Shown piece by piece: positions 26,238 through 33,361 of a stretch of DNA of 64,000 nt. The stretch covers positions 1-64,000 of the forward strand of contig JBOGVS010000008.1 of the NCBI GenBank assembly GCA_050692555.1. The letters run 5' to 3'. A program made the translations under genes and the position numbers. Under the pieces are notes generated by a model. The model saw only the letters and a list, made by a program, of their open reading frames with translations, was not told the origin of the DNA and did not search any database. The DNA is from DAITPV01 sp050692555 (GTDB taxonomy: Bacteria; Actinomycetota; UBA4738; CALAEC01). Each line of letters begins with the position of its first letter. The stretch's first letter is position 1.

Positions 26238-27560
26238 TTCACCCGGGTCCTCGTCGCCAACCGCGGCGAGATCGCCTGTCGCATCAGTCGCACGCTCCGC
26301 CGCCTGGGCATCGAGTCGGTGGCAGTGCACTCCGACGCCGACGCCGGAGCCAAGCACGCCCGGGAGGCGGACGTGGCGGTCCGCATCGGAGAGCCACCTG
26401 CGCCGCTCTCGTACCTGAATCCCGCGGCGATCGTGCGAGCGGCCCTGGACTCCGGGGCAGAAGCCATCCATCCCGGGTACGGATTCCTGTCCGAGAGTCC
26501 GGCGTTCGCCCGGGCCGTGCGGGATGCCGGGCTCACGTGGGTGGGCCCTCCGCCCGAAGTGCTCGAGCTGACCGGGGACAAGGTGGAAGCCCGGCGGGCG
26601 TTCGAGCGGAGCGGGTTCCCCGTGCTGGCCGGCAGCAGCGACATCACATCCCCGGACGAAGCGGTGGCCTGGGCTCGCGAGGCCGGCTACCCGGTCATGG
26701 CCAAGGCGGTGATGGGCGGCGGGGGGATCGGCATGGGGGTGGCGGAGGACGAAGAGGGCCTCCGGAAAGCGGTGGAGACCGCGTCAACGAGAGCCGAGCG
26801 ATTCTTCGCCGATGCGTCCGTGTATCTGGAGCGATACGTGCCTCGCGCTCGCCACGTCGAGGTCCAGATCCTGGCCGACCAGAACCGCACCATCCACCTG
26901 TACGAGCGGGAGTGCTCGGTGCAGCGCCGGCACCAGAAGGTGATCGAGGAGACGCCTTCGCCGGCCCTCGATCGAGAGCTTCGCCGGCGGATGTGCGACG
27001 CGGCAGTTCGCTCGATGAGCTCCATCGGGTACCTGGGGGCCGGCACCGTGGAGTGCGTGCTGACTCCGGATAGGGAGTTCTTCTTCCTCGAGGTCAACGC
27101 CCGGCTCCAGGTGGAGCACCCCATCACCGAGGTGACCACCGGCATCGACCTGGTCGAGGAGCAGCTGCGCATCGCGGCGGGCCATGGGATGTCGCTGGAG
27201 CACACGCCACCGAGGAACGGCCACGCGGTCGAGTGCCGGATCTACGCGGAGGACCCCAGGACGTTTCTTCCCTCGCCCGGAAGGATTTCCCATATGGACG
27301 TGGGACAAGAGCCCAACGAGGGTCGACGCCATGACTTGGGATACGACGCCGGTGACGAGGTTCCGATGTTCTACGACCCTCTGATCGGCAAGGTCGTCGC
27401 TCATCGTGACGATCGCCCGAACGCCCTGATTGGGATGCGGTCGGCTCTTGAAGACTTGAGGATCGACGGCCTCAAGACGAACGTCCCCGCTCTCGAGAAC
27501 GTCTTCCGCGATGAGCGGTTCGCCTCGGGCCAGTACGACACCGGCCTCCTCGGCAAGTAG
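26238..27560 (+). CDS. accC: Biotin carboxylase / acyl-CoA carboxylase alpha subunit (start unclear)
   Basis: About 440 residues from the first conserved codon. RVLVANRGEIACRISRTL opens the biotin-carboxylase N-domain, and EAIHPGYGFLSE follows. The ATP-grasp has a glycine-rich loop MGGGGIGMG, the LYERECSVQRRHQKVIEE segment and the catalytic VNARLQVEHP. There is no biotin-carrier domain, so a separate BCCP must exist elsewhere. The coding frame has no ATG, GTG or TTG between its upstream stop (26100) and 26319, although the conserved N-terminus begins near 26238. I therefore give the first conserved codon, not a true start. It probably works with the carboxyltransferase at 28965. Confidence 0.8.
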   Translation, partial: FTRVLVANRGEIACRISRTLRRLGIESVAVHSDADAGAKHAREADVAVRIGEPPAPLSYLNPAAIVRAALDSGAEAIHPGYGFLSESPAFARAVRDAGLTWVGPPPEVLELTGDKVEARRAFERSGFPVLAGSSDITSPDEAVAWAREAGYPVMAKAVMGGGGIGMGVAEDEEGLRKAVETASTRAERFFADASVYLERYVPRARHVEVQILADQNRTIHLYERECSVQRRHQKVIEETPSPALDRELRRRMCDAAVRSMSSIGYLGAGTVECVLTPDREFFFLEVNARLQVEHPITEVTTGIDLVEEQLRIAAGHGMSLEHTPPRNGHAVECRIYAEDPRTFLPSPGRISHMDVGQEPNEGRRHDLGYDAGDEVPMFYDPLIGKVVAHRDDRPNALIGMRSALEDLRIDGLKTNVPALENVFRDERFASGQYDTGLLGK

Positions 27561-27570
27561 GCTTCGCTCC

Positions 27571-28347
27571 GTGACCGTCCGGTACGAGGTCCGAGGGCCC
27601 GTCGCGTGGCTGACCATCGATCGCGAGGAGCGACGCAACGCGCTCAGTCCCCAGGTCATCGGGGAGCTGGTGGACGGCCTGGCCCGGGCCGGTGGCCAGG
27701 AGGCCGTCCGGGTTGTCGTCGTCACCGGCGCGGGAGACCGCGCGTTCTGCGCGGGCGGAGACATCGGAGGGTTTCAGGCCACAGAGCAGGCCACCGAGAC
27801 GGCCCCGGCGGCGGTGTCCCGACTCCTCGACGCGCTGTGGTGGCACCCTAAGCCCACGATCGCCCGGGTCAACGGGCGGGCCCTGGGCGGGGGGCTGGGC
27901 CTGATGCTGGCCTGCGACCTGGCGGTGGCCGCCGAGGACGTGGAGGTGGGGACCCCGGAGATCGACATCGGCCTGTGGCCTCACGTGATCACCGCGGTGA
28001 TCCAACGGACCGTCCCGCGGAGGATCGCCCTCGAGATGATGCTGACGGGTCGGCGGATGTCTGCTCAGGAGGCTGGGCGGTGGGGGATGGTCAACCGCGT
28101 TGTTCCCCGCGCAGACCTCGACTCAGCGGTCCAGGAGCTGGCCGAGACCCTGGTGGGGAAGAGCCCCCATGTTCTCCAGCTCGGCAAACGGTCCTTCGCC
28201 GGTACGGAAGACCTGCCGTGGGGCCGGGCCATCGACCACCTCAAGGAGCGGCTGGCGGAGAACCTTCGGGCCGAGGACCTGGTGGAGGGGGTCTCGGCGT
28301 TCCTGGAGAAGCGACGCCCGGAGTGGAAGGGGGGTTCGGGGGGGTAG
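27571..28347 (+). CDS. Enoyl-CoA hydratase/isomerase family protein
   Basis: 258-residue crotonase-fold protein. VAWLTIDREERRNALSPQVI opens the fold; DRAFCAGGDIGGF is the oxyanion-hole loop. RVNGRALGGGLGLMLACDLAVA contains the second oxyanion glycine, and the helix after it lacks an obvious catalytic Glu pair, so hydratase, isomerase or lyase activity is undecided. The GTG start at 27571 is ten bases after accC, so acyl-CoA carboxylation and crotonase steps are probably one pathway (branched-chain amino acid or related acyl-CoA breakdown). The last residues GGSGG and the TAG stop come from the repeated hairpin element. Confidence 0.85.
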   Translation: MTVRYEVRGPVAWLTIDREERRNALSPQVIGELVDGLARAGGQEAVRVVVVTGAGDRAFCAGGDIGGFQATEQATETAPAAVSRLLDALWWHPKPTIARVNGRALGGGLGLMLACDLAVAAEDVEVGTPEIDIGLWPHVITAVIQRTVPRRIALEMMLTGRRMSAQEAGRWGMVNRVVPRADLDSAVQELAETLVGKSPHVLQLGKRSFAGTEDLPWGRAIDHLKERLAENLRAEDLVEGVSAFLEKRRPEWKGGSGG

Positions 28348-28395
28348 CTCGCCAGGACTCGTCCCGCATGGACATCACCGGGCGAGCGGACTCCC
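28331..28395 (+). repeat. Structured 41-nt hairpin repeat, copy 1
   Basis: GCTCGCC (28347-28353) pairs with GGCGAGC (28381-28387) around a 27-nt loop. An outer GGGG/CTCCC helix is separated from it by a TA/GGA internal loop. The TAG stop of the hydratase is inside the element. The other copies are at 59105-59170 and 63205-63268. The inner stem is identical in all three and the loop length is constant. Loop bases CATCA at positions 20-24 are shared. Confidence 0.75.
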
Positions 28396-28432
28396 TGAGG
28401 AGAAGGCCACTGACCCACTTCGAATCCCGGGC

Positions 28433-28831
28433 TCAGGCGGGAGGGGGACCTCCGGGCGCGGGAGCCTGAACCTTCTGGGGGACGGCATCCCAGGCCATGC
28501 GAAGCCAGGCCTGCTCGGCCTTGCCCTGCTTCACCGAACCCATCACCCCGCCGGACATGAATCCGCCGGCGGTCCCCCGGCTGTGGACGTCGATGCTGAT
28601 GCCCGTCCCGCCAACTCCACCGGCGGTGGTCACCACGACCCGCATCGGCATCTTCATCTTGTCCCGGAACCCACCTGCCAGATAGGCCTTCCCCACGGTG
28701 CCGCCGACGTCGATGGTGAGGTTCCCGGGGACGTTCTGGACGGTGGTGCCTCCCTGGGCTAGAAGGGCGGCCTCGACCGACAGCCGGACCTGCTCCTCTC
28801 CCTCCGTGCTCTGCGCCTGGGCGATCGCCAT
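28433..28831 (-). CDS. Hypothetical protein in the acyl-CoA carboxylase cluster
   Basis: 132 residues from ATG 28831, which has GGGAGGGAAGC upstream. The sequence is predicted to be mostly beta-strand (VQNVPGNLTIDVGGTVGKAY, VVVTTAGGVGGTGISIDVHS) with one late helix (KQGKAEQAWLRMAWDAV) and a Pro/Gly tail. This resembles an SRPBCC-like helix-grip layout, but I cannot confirm a family. It lies on the strand opposite its neighbours. Function unknown. Confidence 0.55.
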   Translation of the reverse strand: MAIAQAQSTEGEEQVRLSVEAALLAQGGTTVQNVPGNLTIDVGGTVGKAYLAGGFRDKMKMPMRVVVTTAGGVGGTGISIDVHSRGTAGGFMSGGVMGSVKQGKAEQAWLRMAWDAVPQKVQAPAPGGPPPA

Positions 28832-28964
28832 GCTTCCCTCCCGTTTCAGCGTTGGTGGCACGGTAGCACCGGCCTCGGCGGAGGCGGTCTAGACTTCGGG
28901 CCGGCGGGCCCGGGCAGGCATCGGAGCGGCAGGCTCCGGCGAAGGGCCCCAGAAGGAGGTCGCC

Positions 28965-30590
28965 ATGACCGACCCCGCGGCGCCACCGGGCGCCGATCCC
29001 CCGAAGCGCGCTCCGGCCCTCACTTACACCGGCCCCGACATGCGTGGTCACGTCGAGGAGCTCCGGTCCAAGAAGGAGCAATACCGGGCTATGGGAGGGG
29101 CGGAACGGATCGAGCGACAGCACGGGCAGGGAAAGCTCACCGTGCGCGAGCGCCTGGACCTGTTGTTCGACCCCGAGACGTTCACCGAGCTCTCGCTCCT
29201 GGGACATCACCAGTCCGCGTCGCCGGCCATGCAGGGCAAGCTCACGCCGGCGGACGGGTGCATCACCGGGATCGGGAAGGTCGACGGCCGGCGCGCGGCG
29301 GTGATCGCCTACGACTTCACCGTGATGGCCGGGTCGATCGGCATGGTCGGTGAGCTGAAGGCCACCCGGATGCGCGAGCTGGCCCTCCGGGAGCGGATCC
29401 CTGTGGTGTGGCTGATCGACTCCGCCGGCGCCCGGATCCAGGAGGCCAGCGGATCGATGTTCGCCCGAACCGGGGACCTGTTCCGGGAGCAAGTTCACAT
29501 GAGCGGGGTGATCCCCCAGGTCGCCGCGATGATGGGGCCGGGCGCCGCGGGCACGGCCTACATCCCCGGGCTCGCGGACTTCGTGCCAATGGTCAAGGGC
29601 ACGTCACACATGGCCCTGGGAGGACCGCCCCTGGTCAAGGCGGCGGTGGGCGAGGACGTCACCGCCGAGGAGATGGGCGGATCGCAGGTGCACACCAAGG
29701 TCAGCGGGGTGGCCGACCTCGAGGTGGAGAACGACGAGGAGTGCATCGCGGTGGTCCGGAAGTACCTGGGCTACTTCCCCTCGTCGAACCTGGACCGGCC
29801 TCCTGTGACCGAGGCTTCGGATCCGCCGGATCGCCGCGGCGAAGCCCTCCTGGACCTGGTGCCGGCCAACCCGCGCCAGGCATACGACGTGCGCAAGGTG
29901 ATCGCGGAGATCGTGGACGACGGCGACTTCTTCCCCATGAAGCCGGATTGGGCCCGGAACCTGGTGACGGGATTCGCCCGGTTCGCCGGACGCCCCGCGG
30001 GGATCGTGGCCAACCAGCCGATGTTCCTGGGCGGAGCCCTCGACGTGAACGCCGCCGACAAGGCGGCACGGTTCGTGTGGCTGTGCGACGCGTTCCACAT
30101 CCCGCTGGTCTTCCTGATGGATTGCCCGGGCTTCCTGGTCGGCTCCGCCGTGGAGAAGCAGGGCATCATCCGGCACGGGGCCAAGATGCTGTTCGCCGTG
30201 GCCGAGGCCACGGTGCCCAAGGTAACCGTGGTGCTCCGCAAGGGCTACGGGGCCGGCTACTACGTGATGAACGGCCGGGCCTACGAGCCCGACCTCATCG
30301 TGGGATGGCCCACCGCGGAGATCTCGGTGATGGGGCCCGAGGGCGCCGTGAACATCATCTTCCGGAAGCAGATCGAGGCCGCCCCGCCGGACGAGCAGGG
30401 CGCCGTTCGCAACCAGCTGGTCGACTCGGTCCGCGAGCAGATCAACGCGTACATCGCCGCGGGGTGGTCGTTCGTCGACGACCTGATCGAGCCGGCAGAC
30501 ACCCGGGCCACGATCTGCCGGGGGCTGGAGCTATCGGAGACCAAGAAGGTGGAGCGGCCGTGGCGCAAGCACGGCGTGCTTCCCGTGTAG
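28965..30590 (+). CDS. Acyl-CoA carboxylase carboxyltransferase (beta) subunit
   Basis: 541 residues covering both halves of the carboxyltransferase. The N half has KLTVRERLDLLFDPETFTEL and the oxyanion-hole helix VWLIDSAGARIQEASGSMF. The C half has FVWLCDAFHIPLVFLMDCPGF and KVTVVLRKGYGAGYYVMNGR. It transfers CO2 from carboxybiotin to an acyl-CoA; propionyl-, acetyl- and methylcrotonyl-CoA are all possible. The ATG at 28965 follows AAGGAGGTC. It probably forms a complex with the biotin carboxylase at 26238. Confidence 0.92.
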   Translation: MTDPAAPPGADPPKRAPALTYTGPDMRGHVEELRSKKEQYRAMGGAERIERQHGQGKLTVRERLDLLFDPETFTELSLLGHHQSASPAMQGKLTPADGCITGIGKVDGRRAAVIAYDFTVMAGSIGMVGELKATRMRELALRERIPVVWLIDSAGARIQEASGSMFARTGDLFREQVHMSGVIPQVAAMMGPGAAGTAYIPGLADFVPMVKGTSHMALGGPPLVKAAVGEDVTAEEMGGSQVHTKVSGVADLEVENDEECIAVVRKYLGYFPSSNLDRPPVTEASDPPDRRGEALLDLVPANPRQAYDVRKVIAEIVDDGDFFPMKPDWARNLVTGFARFAGRPAGIVANQPMFLGGALDVNAADKAARFVWLCDAFHIPLVFLMDCPGFLVGSAVEKQGIIRHGAKMLFAVAEATVPKVTVVLRKGYGAGYYVMNGRAYEPDLIVGWPTAEISVMGPEGAVNIIFRKQIEAAPPDEQGAVRNQLVDSVREQINAYIAAGWSFVDDLIEPADTRATICRGLELSETKKVERPWRKHGVLPV

Positions 30591-30597
30591 CTCGGCG

Positions 30598-31242
30598 CTA
30601 GCCCTGGCCCAGGAAGATGGCCTCGGTTAAATCTCGTCCGACTCCGGCGTCCTCGGTGGCCACGGTGACGAACAGGTTCTCTCGCTGCCACGCCAGGAAG
30701 GTGAGCCCTCGGACGGGGTCGGTGACCTCGATCACCTCACGACCTCGGACCTGGACGGACTGCGGCTCGCTCCCAGCCGCCTCGGCCAGCCCCCTGGCCA
30801 GGCCCTCCTCCTGTCCCGGCTCGGCGGCGGCCGCCGGATCGAGGGCCACCACCACCACGGTCCCCACCGCCGATCCGTCGGGGTCGGCGGCCGTGCGGAC
30901 CACCACGTCCAGGAGGTGCTCCCGGATCGTGGGGTCGTCCCGATAGAGCGCCTCGGCCCGGGCCTCCTGCTCGGGCGGGGGCACCTGGAACGAGAACCCC
31001 TCAACCTCGGCGAAGACCGACTGGGGGTCGATCCGCCGGGTGGGCCGGCGGTCGCCGCCGGCCGAGAAGACCAGGCCCAGGAGGGCCAGGAGGACCAGGA
31101 CCCCCGAGATCGGCAGGGGCACCCACCACGACCGGCTCCCCCGCCGCCGGAGCCTGGTGGCCATGAGGACGGGGACGGCCACGAAGGCCCCCAGCACCAG
31201 GAGGATGCCGATGACTCTTCCGGCCGCCTCCGCGGCGTTCAT
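30598..31242 (-). CDS. Membrane-anchored hypothetical protein
   Basis: 214 residues. Two N-terminal membrane helices (about 9-27 and 42-61) with an Arg-rich loop between them are followed by a soluble domain. That domain has alternating hydrophobic strands (LLDVVVRTA, VGTVVVVALDP, VIEVTDPVRGLTFLAW) and ends FLGQG. The soluble part is probably extracytoplasmic. No family recognised. It is convergent with the carboxyltransferase and divergent from the toxin gene. Confidence 0.55.
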   Translation of the reverse strand: MNAAEAAGRVIGILLVLGAFVAVPVLMATRLRRRGSRSWWVPLPISGVLVLLALLGLVFSAGGDRRPTRRIDPQSVFAEVEGFSFQVPPPEQEARAEALYRDDPTIREHLLDVVVRTAADPDGSAVGTVVVVALDPAAAAEPGQEEGLARGLAEAAGSEPQSVQVRGREVIEVTDPVRGLTFLAWQRENLFVTVATEDAGVGRDLTEAIFLGQG

Positions 31243-31352
31243 CGCGCCGAACCCTATACCGGGGGCCCACGGCCCGCCCGGGCCGGCCCAGGCCGGGGAT
31301 GGGGACCCCGGACCCTTGAGCCGGGTCCCGAGCGGGCGGGAGACTCCATCCG

Positions 31353-32759
31353 ATGAGGCGGATCTGGCGCCTCCGTGGCCAGCGTGGGGCCATCTCCATC
31401 GAGTACGTCGGCGTGCTCGTGTTCGTGGTGGGGCTGGTCCTGGCGGTCCTGGCCACCTCGCCCGGGATCGGCCAGCTGGTGACCTCGGGTCTCCAACGGG
31501 CGGTGTGTGCCGTCACCGGCGAGGGATGTGGGGTCTCGGAGGGCGGCTCGGGTGGACCGCCCGCCGGAGGGCCGGGCGAGGCCGTGGGGGGATCTCCGGC
31601 CGGTGGTGATCCCGCCGGAACCCTCGGCGGAGACCCTCTCGGTGGTGACCCCCCCGAGACCCTCGGTGGCGGCGCCACCGACCCCGTGTCGGATCAGGCC
31701 TCCGCCGAGGAGGAGGAAGAGGACGGCGGCGACGACGACGGTGACGACGGTGGCGGTGGAGGCATCCTCGGAGCCCTGGGCGACGTCGGCGGAACCCTGG
31801 GCGACGTCGGCGGGGGGATCGTGGATGGCGTCGCGGGGGGCGCCTCCGCGGTGTGGGAAGGCGGAGGGGACGTCGCCGGGACCCTGTGGGAGGGCGGCCA
31901 GGCCGTGGCCGGCGGTCTGTGGGAGGGCGGCAAGCAGGCCGTCGGGGTGGTCAAGGGGATCGGCGAGGGCGTCTGGGGGATGGGCGAGGGCCTGGTGCAG
32001 CTCGGTTGGGGGGCCCTCAACGTTTCGTTCAAGAGCGGTCTCCTCAACGCCCTCATCGACTTCGAGGGCTTCAAACAGCAGTGGGAGCAGAACATCGGCT
32101 TCGCCGACCACGTCGTGCACAACCCGGGGGATGTCGTCTCCGGGCTGTGGCATGGGATCACCGATCCCATCGTCGAGGACTGGAACAACGGGAACTACGG
32201 AGAGGCGGTGGGCCGGGGACTGGTGGAGGTCGTCGGGATCTTTGTGGGTCCCAAGGGAGCGAACAAGCTCGGCGCCGCGGGGAAGATCGGAACCAAGGCC
32301 GACGACGCCGCCGACCTGGGAAGGGTTGACGAGCTCGGCGATGCCGGGCGGCTCGACGACGCCGGGGACGCCGGGCGGCTCGACGACGCCGGCACTCCGC
32401 CCGTCGTCACCCGGCGGAACGCCTCCAGGGTCCTGGCCCGGAACATGGAGAACGCCGGTACGGCTCGACCTCCGGGAACCGCCGCTCACCACATCGTGGC
32501 GTTCGGCGACGATCGGGCAGCCGACGCGCGGGCTCTCCTGGACTCCTTCGGGATCGACATCAACGACGCGTCCAACGGTGTGTTCCTGCCATGCAGGAAG
32601 ACCTGTCAGGCCCAGGGGATGTGGCATCCCTCGCTGCACACCGACACGTACCATGCAGAGGTGTTCACCCGGCTGAGGCAGGCCACCACCCCGGAGGAAG
32701 CCATCGAGATCCTTGACGCCATCCGCGAGGAGCTGCTGATCGGGACGTTTCCCCGCTGA
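31353..32759 (+). CDS. Putative polymorphic toxin: Flp-pilin-like N-terminus, AHH nuclease C-terminus
   Basis: 468 residues. Residues 1-12 are a basic leader ending in Gly12. Residues 13-32 are a prepilin-type segment with Glu at +5 (E17) and Tyr at +6, nearly matching the Flp pilin encoded at 43905. A low-complexity Gly/Pro/Asp/Glu tract covers about 62-140, then repeated Trp-Glu-Gly-Gly units (about 168-195). A pretoxin-like region follows (EAVGRGLVEVVGIFVGPKGA, 284-303), then an RLDDAGDAG repeat and, from about 355, an AHH-type HNH-superfamily nuclease: AHH at 378-380, FGIDINDASNGVFLP and His425, His429, His434. It would cleave nucleic acid in a target cell. The stop overlaps the immunity ATG by one base. 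Confidence 0.75.
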   Translation: MRRIWRLRGQRGAISIEYVGVLVFVVGLVLAVLATSPGIGQLVTSGLQRAVCAVTGEGCGVSEGGSGGPPAGGPGEAVGGSPAGGDPAGTLGGDPLGGDPPETLGGGATDPVSDQASAEEEEEDGGDDDGDDGGGGGILGALGDVGGTLGDVGGGIVDGVAGGASAVWEGGGDVAGTLWEGGQAVAGGLWEGGKQAVGVVKGIGEGVWGMGEGLVQLGWGALNVSFKSGLLNALIDFEGFKQQWEQNIGFADHVVHNPGDVVSGLWHGITDPIVEDWNNGNYGEAVGRGLVEVVGIFVGPKGANKLGAAGKIGTKADDAADLGRVDELGDAGRLDDAGDAGRLDDAGTPPVVTRRNASRVLARNMENAGTARPPGTAAHHIVAFGDDRAADARALLDSFGIDINDASNGVFLPCRKTCQAQGMWHPSLHTDTYHAEVFTRLRQATTPEEAIEILDAIREELLIGTFPR

Positions 32760-33319
32760 TGGACGTGTATGTCCTCGATGCCGACGCAAACCGGTTCCAG
32801 AACCTGATCCTGGCCCGGGAGGAGGACCGTCGGCGTCTGATCGGGGCGTTCGACGGGACTCCGATGGCCGGCACCTGGACCCCGCCGCGCGTGGAAGTGC
32901 TGGCGGAAGAGGACGGCGCCGCCCGTCCACCCGGTGACTTCCCCAGCCTGGGCGGGTACGCACCGGTGTTCAGTCGCCGGGCCACCGATGCGGTGGAAGA
33001 CCTGCTGGAGGATGCCGGGGAGCTCCTGCCCCTGGACTCGCCGGACGGCACCTACCTGGTCTTCAACGTGACCCGGGTGCTCGACGCGCTCGACGAGGAT
33101 CGCTCCGACGTCCGTCGGTTCAAGAGCACGGGCAGGATCATGAACATCGATCGGTACCAACTGATCCCCGAGCGCATCGGGGACGCCCCGATCTTCAAGC
33201 TCAGCCAGATCCCCCGGATGTACACGTTCGTCACCGATCGATTCGTGCACCGGGTCCGCGACGCCGGCCTGGCGGGCTTCTTGTTCGACCGGAAGGTGTG
33301 GTCGGACTCCGGGGAATGA
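32759..33319 (+). CDS. Probable immunity protein for the AHH toxin (Imm11/DUF1629-like)
   Basis: 186 residues, no signal peptide or membrane segment, as expected of a cytoplasmic immunity protein. The core FSRRATDAVEDLLEDAGELLPL and YLVFNVTRVLDALDEDRSD, with the late FVTDRFVHRVRDAGLAGFLF, resembles the DUF1629 (Imm11, MXAN_0049) family that often accompanies polymorphic toxins. The ATG overlaps the toxin stop (TGATG), the usual one-to-one toxin/immunity arrangement. Family naming is from memory of motifs. The pairing itself is supported mainly by position. Confidence 0.65.
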   Translation: MDVYVLDADANRFQNLILAREEDRRRLIGAFDGTPMAGTWTPPRVEVLAEEDGAARPPGDFPSLGGYAPVFSRRATDAVEDLLEDAGELLPLDSPDGTYLVFNVTRVLDALDEDRSDVRRFKSTGRIMNIDRYQLIPERIGDAPIFKLSQIPRMYTFVTDRFVHRVRDAGLAGFLFDRKVWSDSGE

Positions 33320-33361
33320 CCCCCGCCGGGCTCCGCCGCACGGGGCTACAATTGGCGGCCC

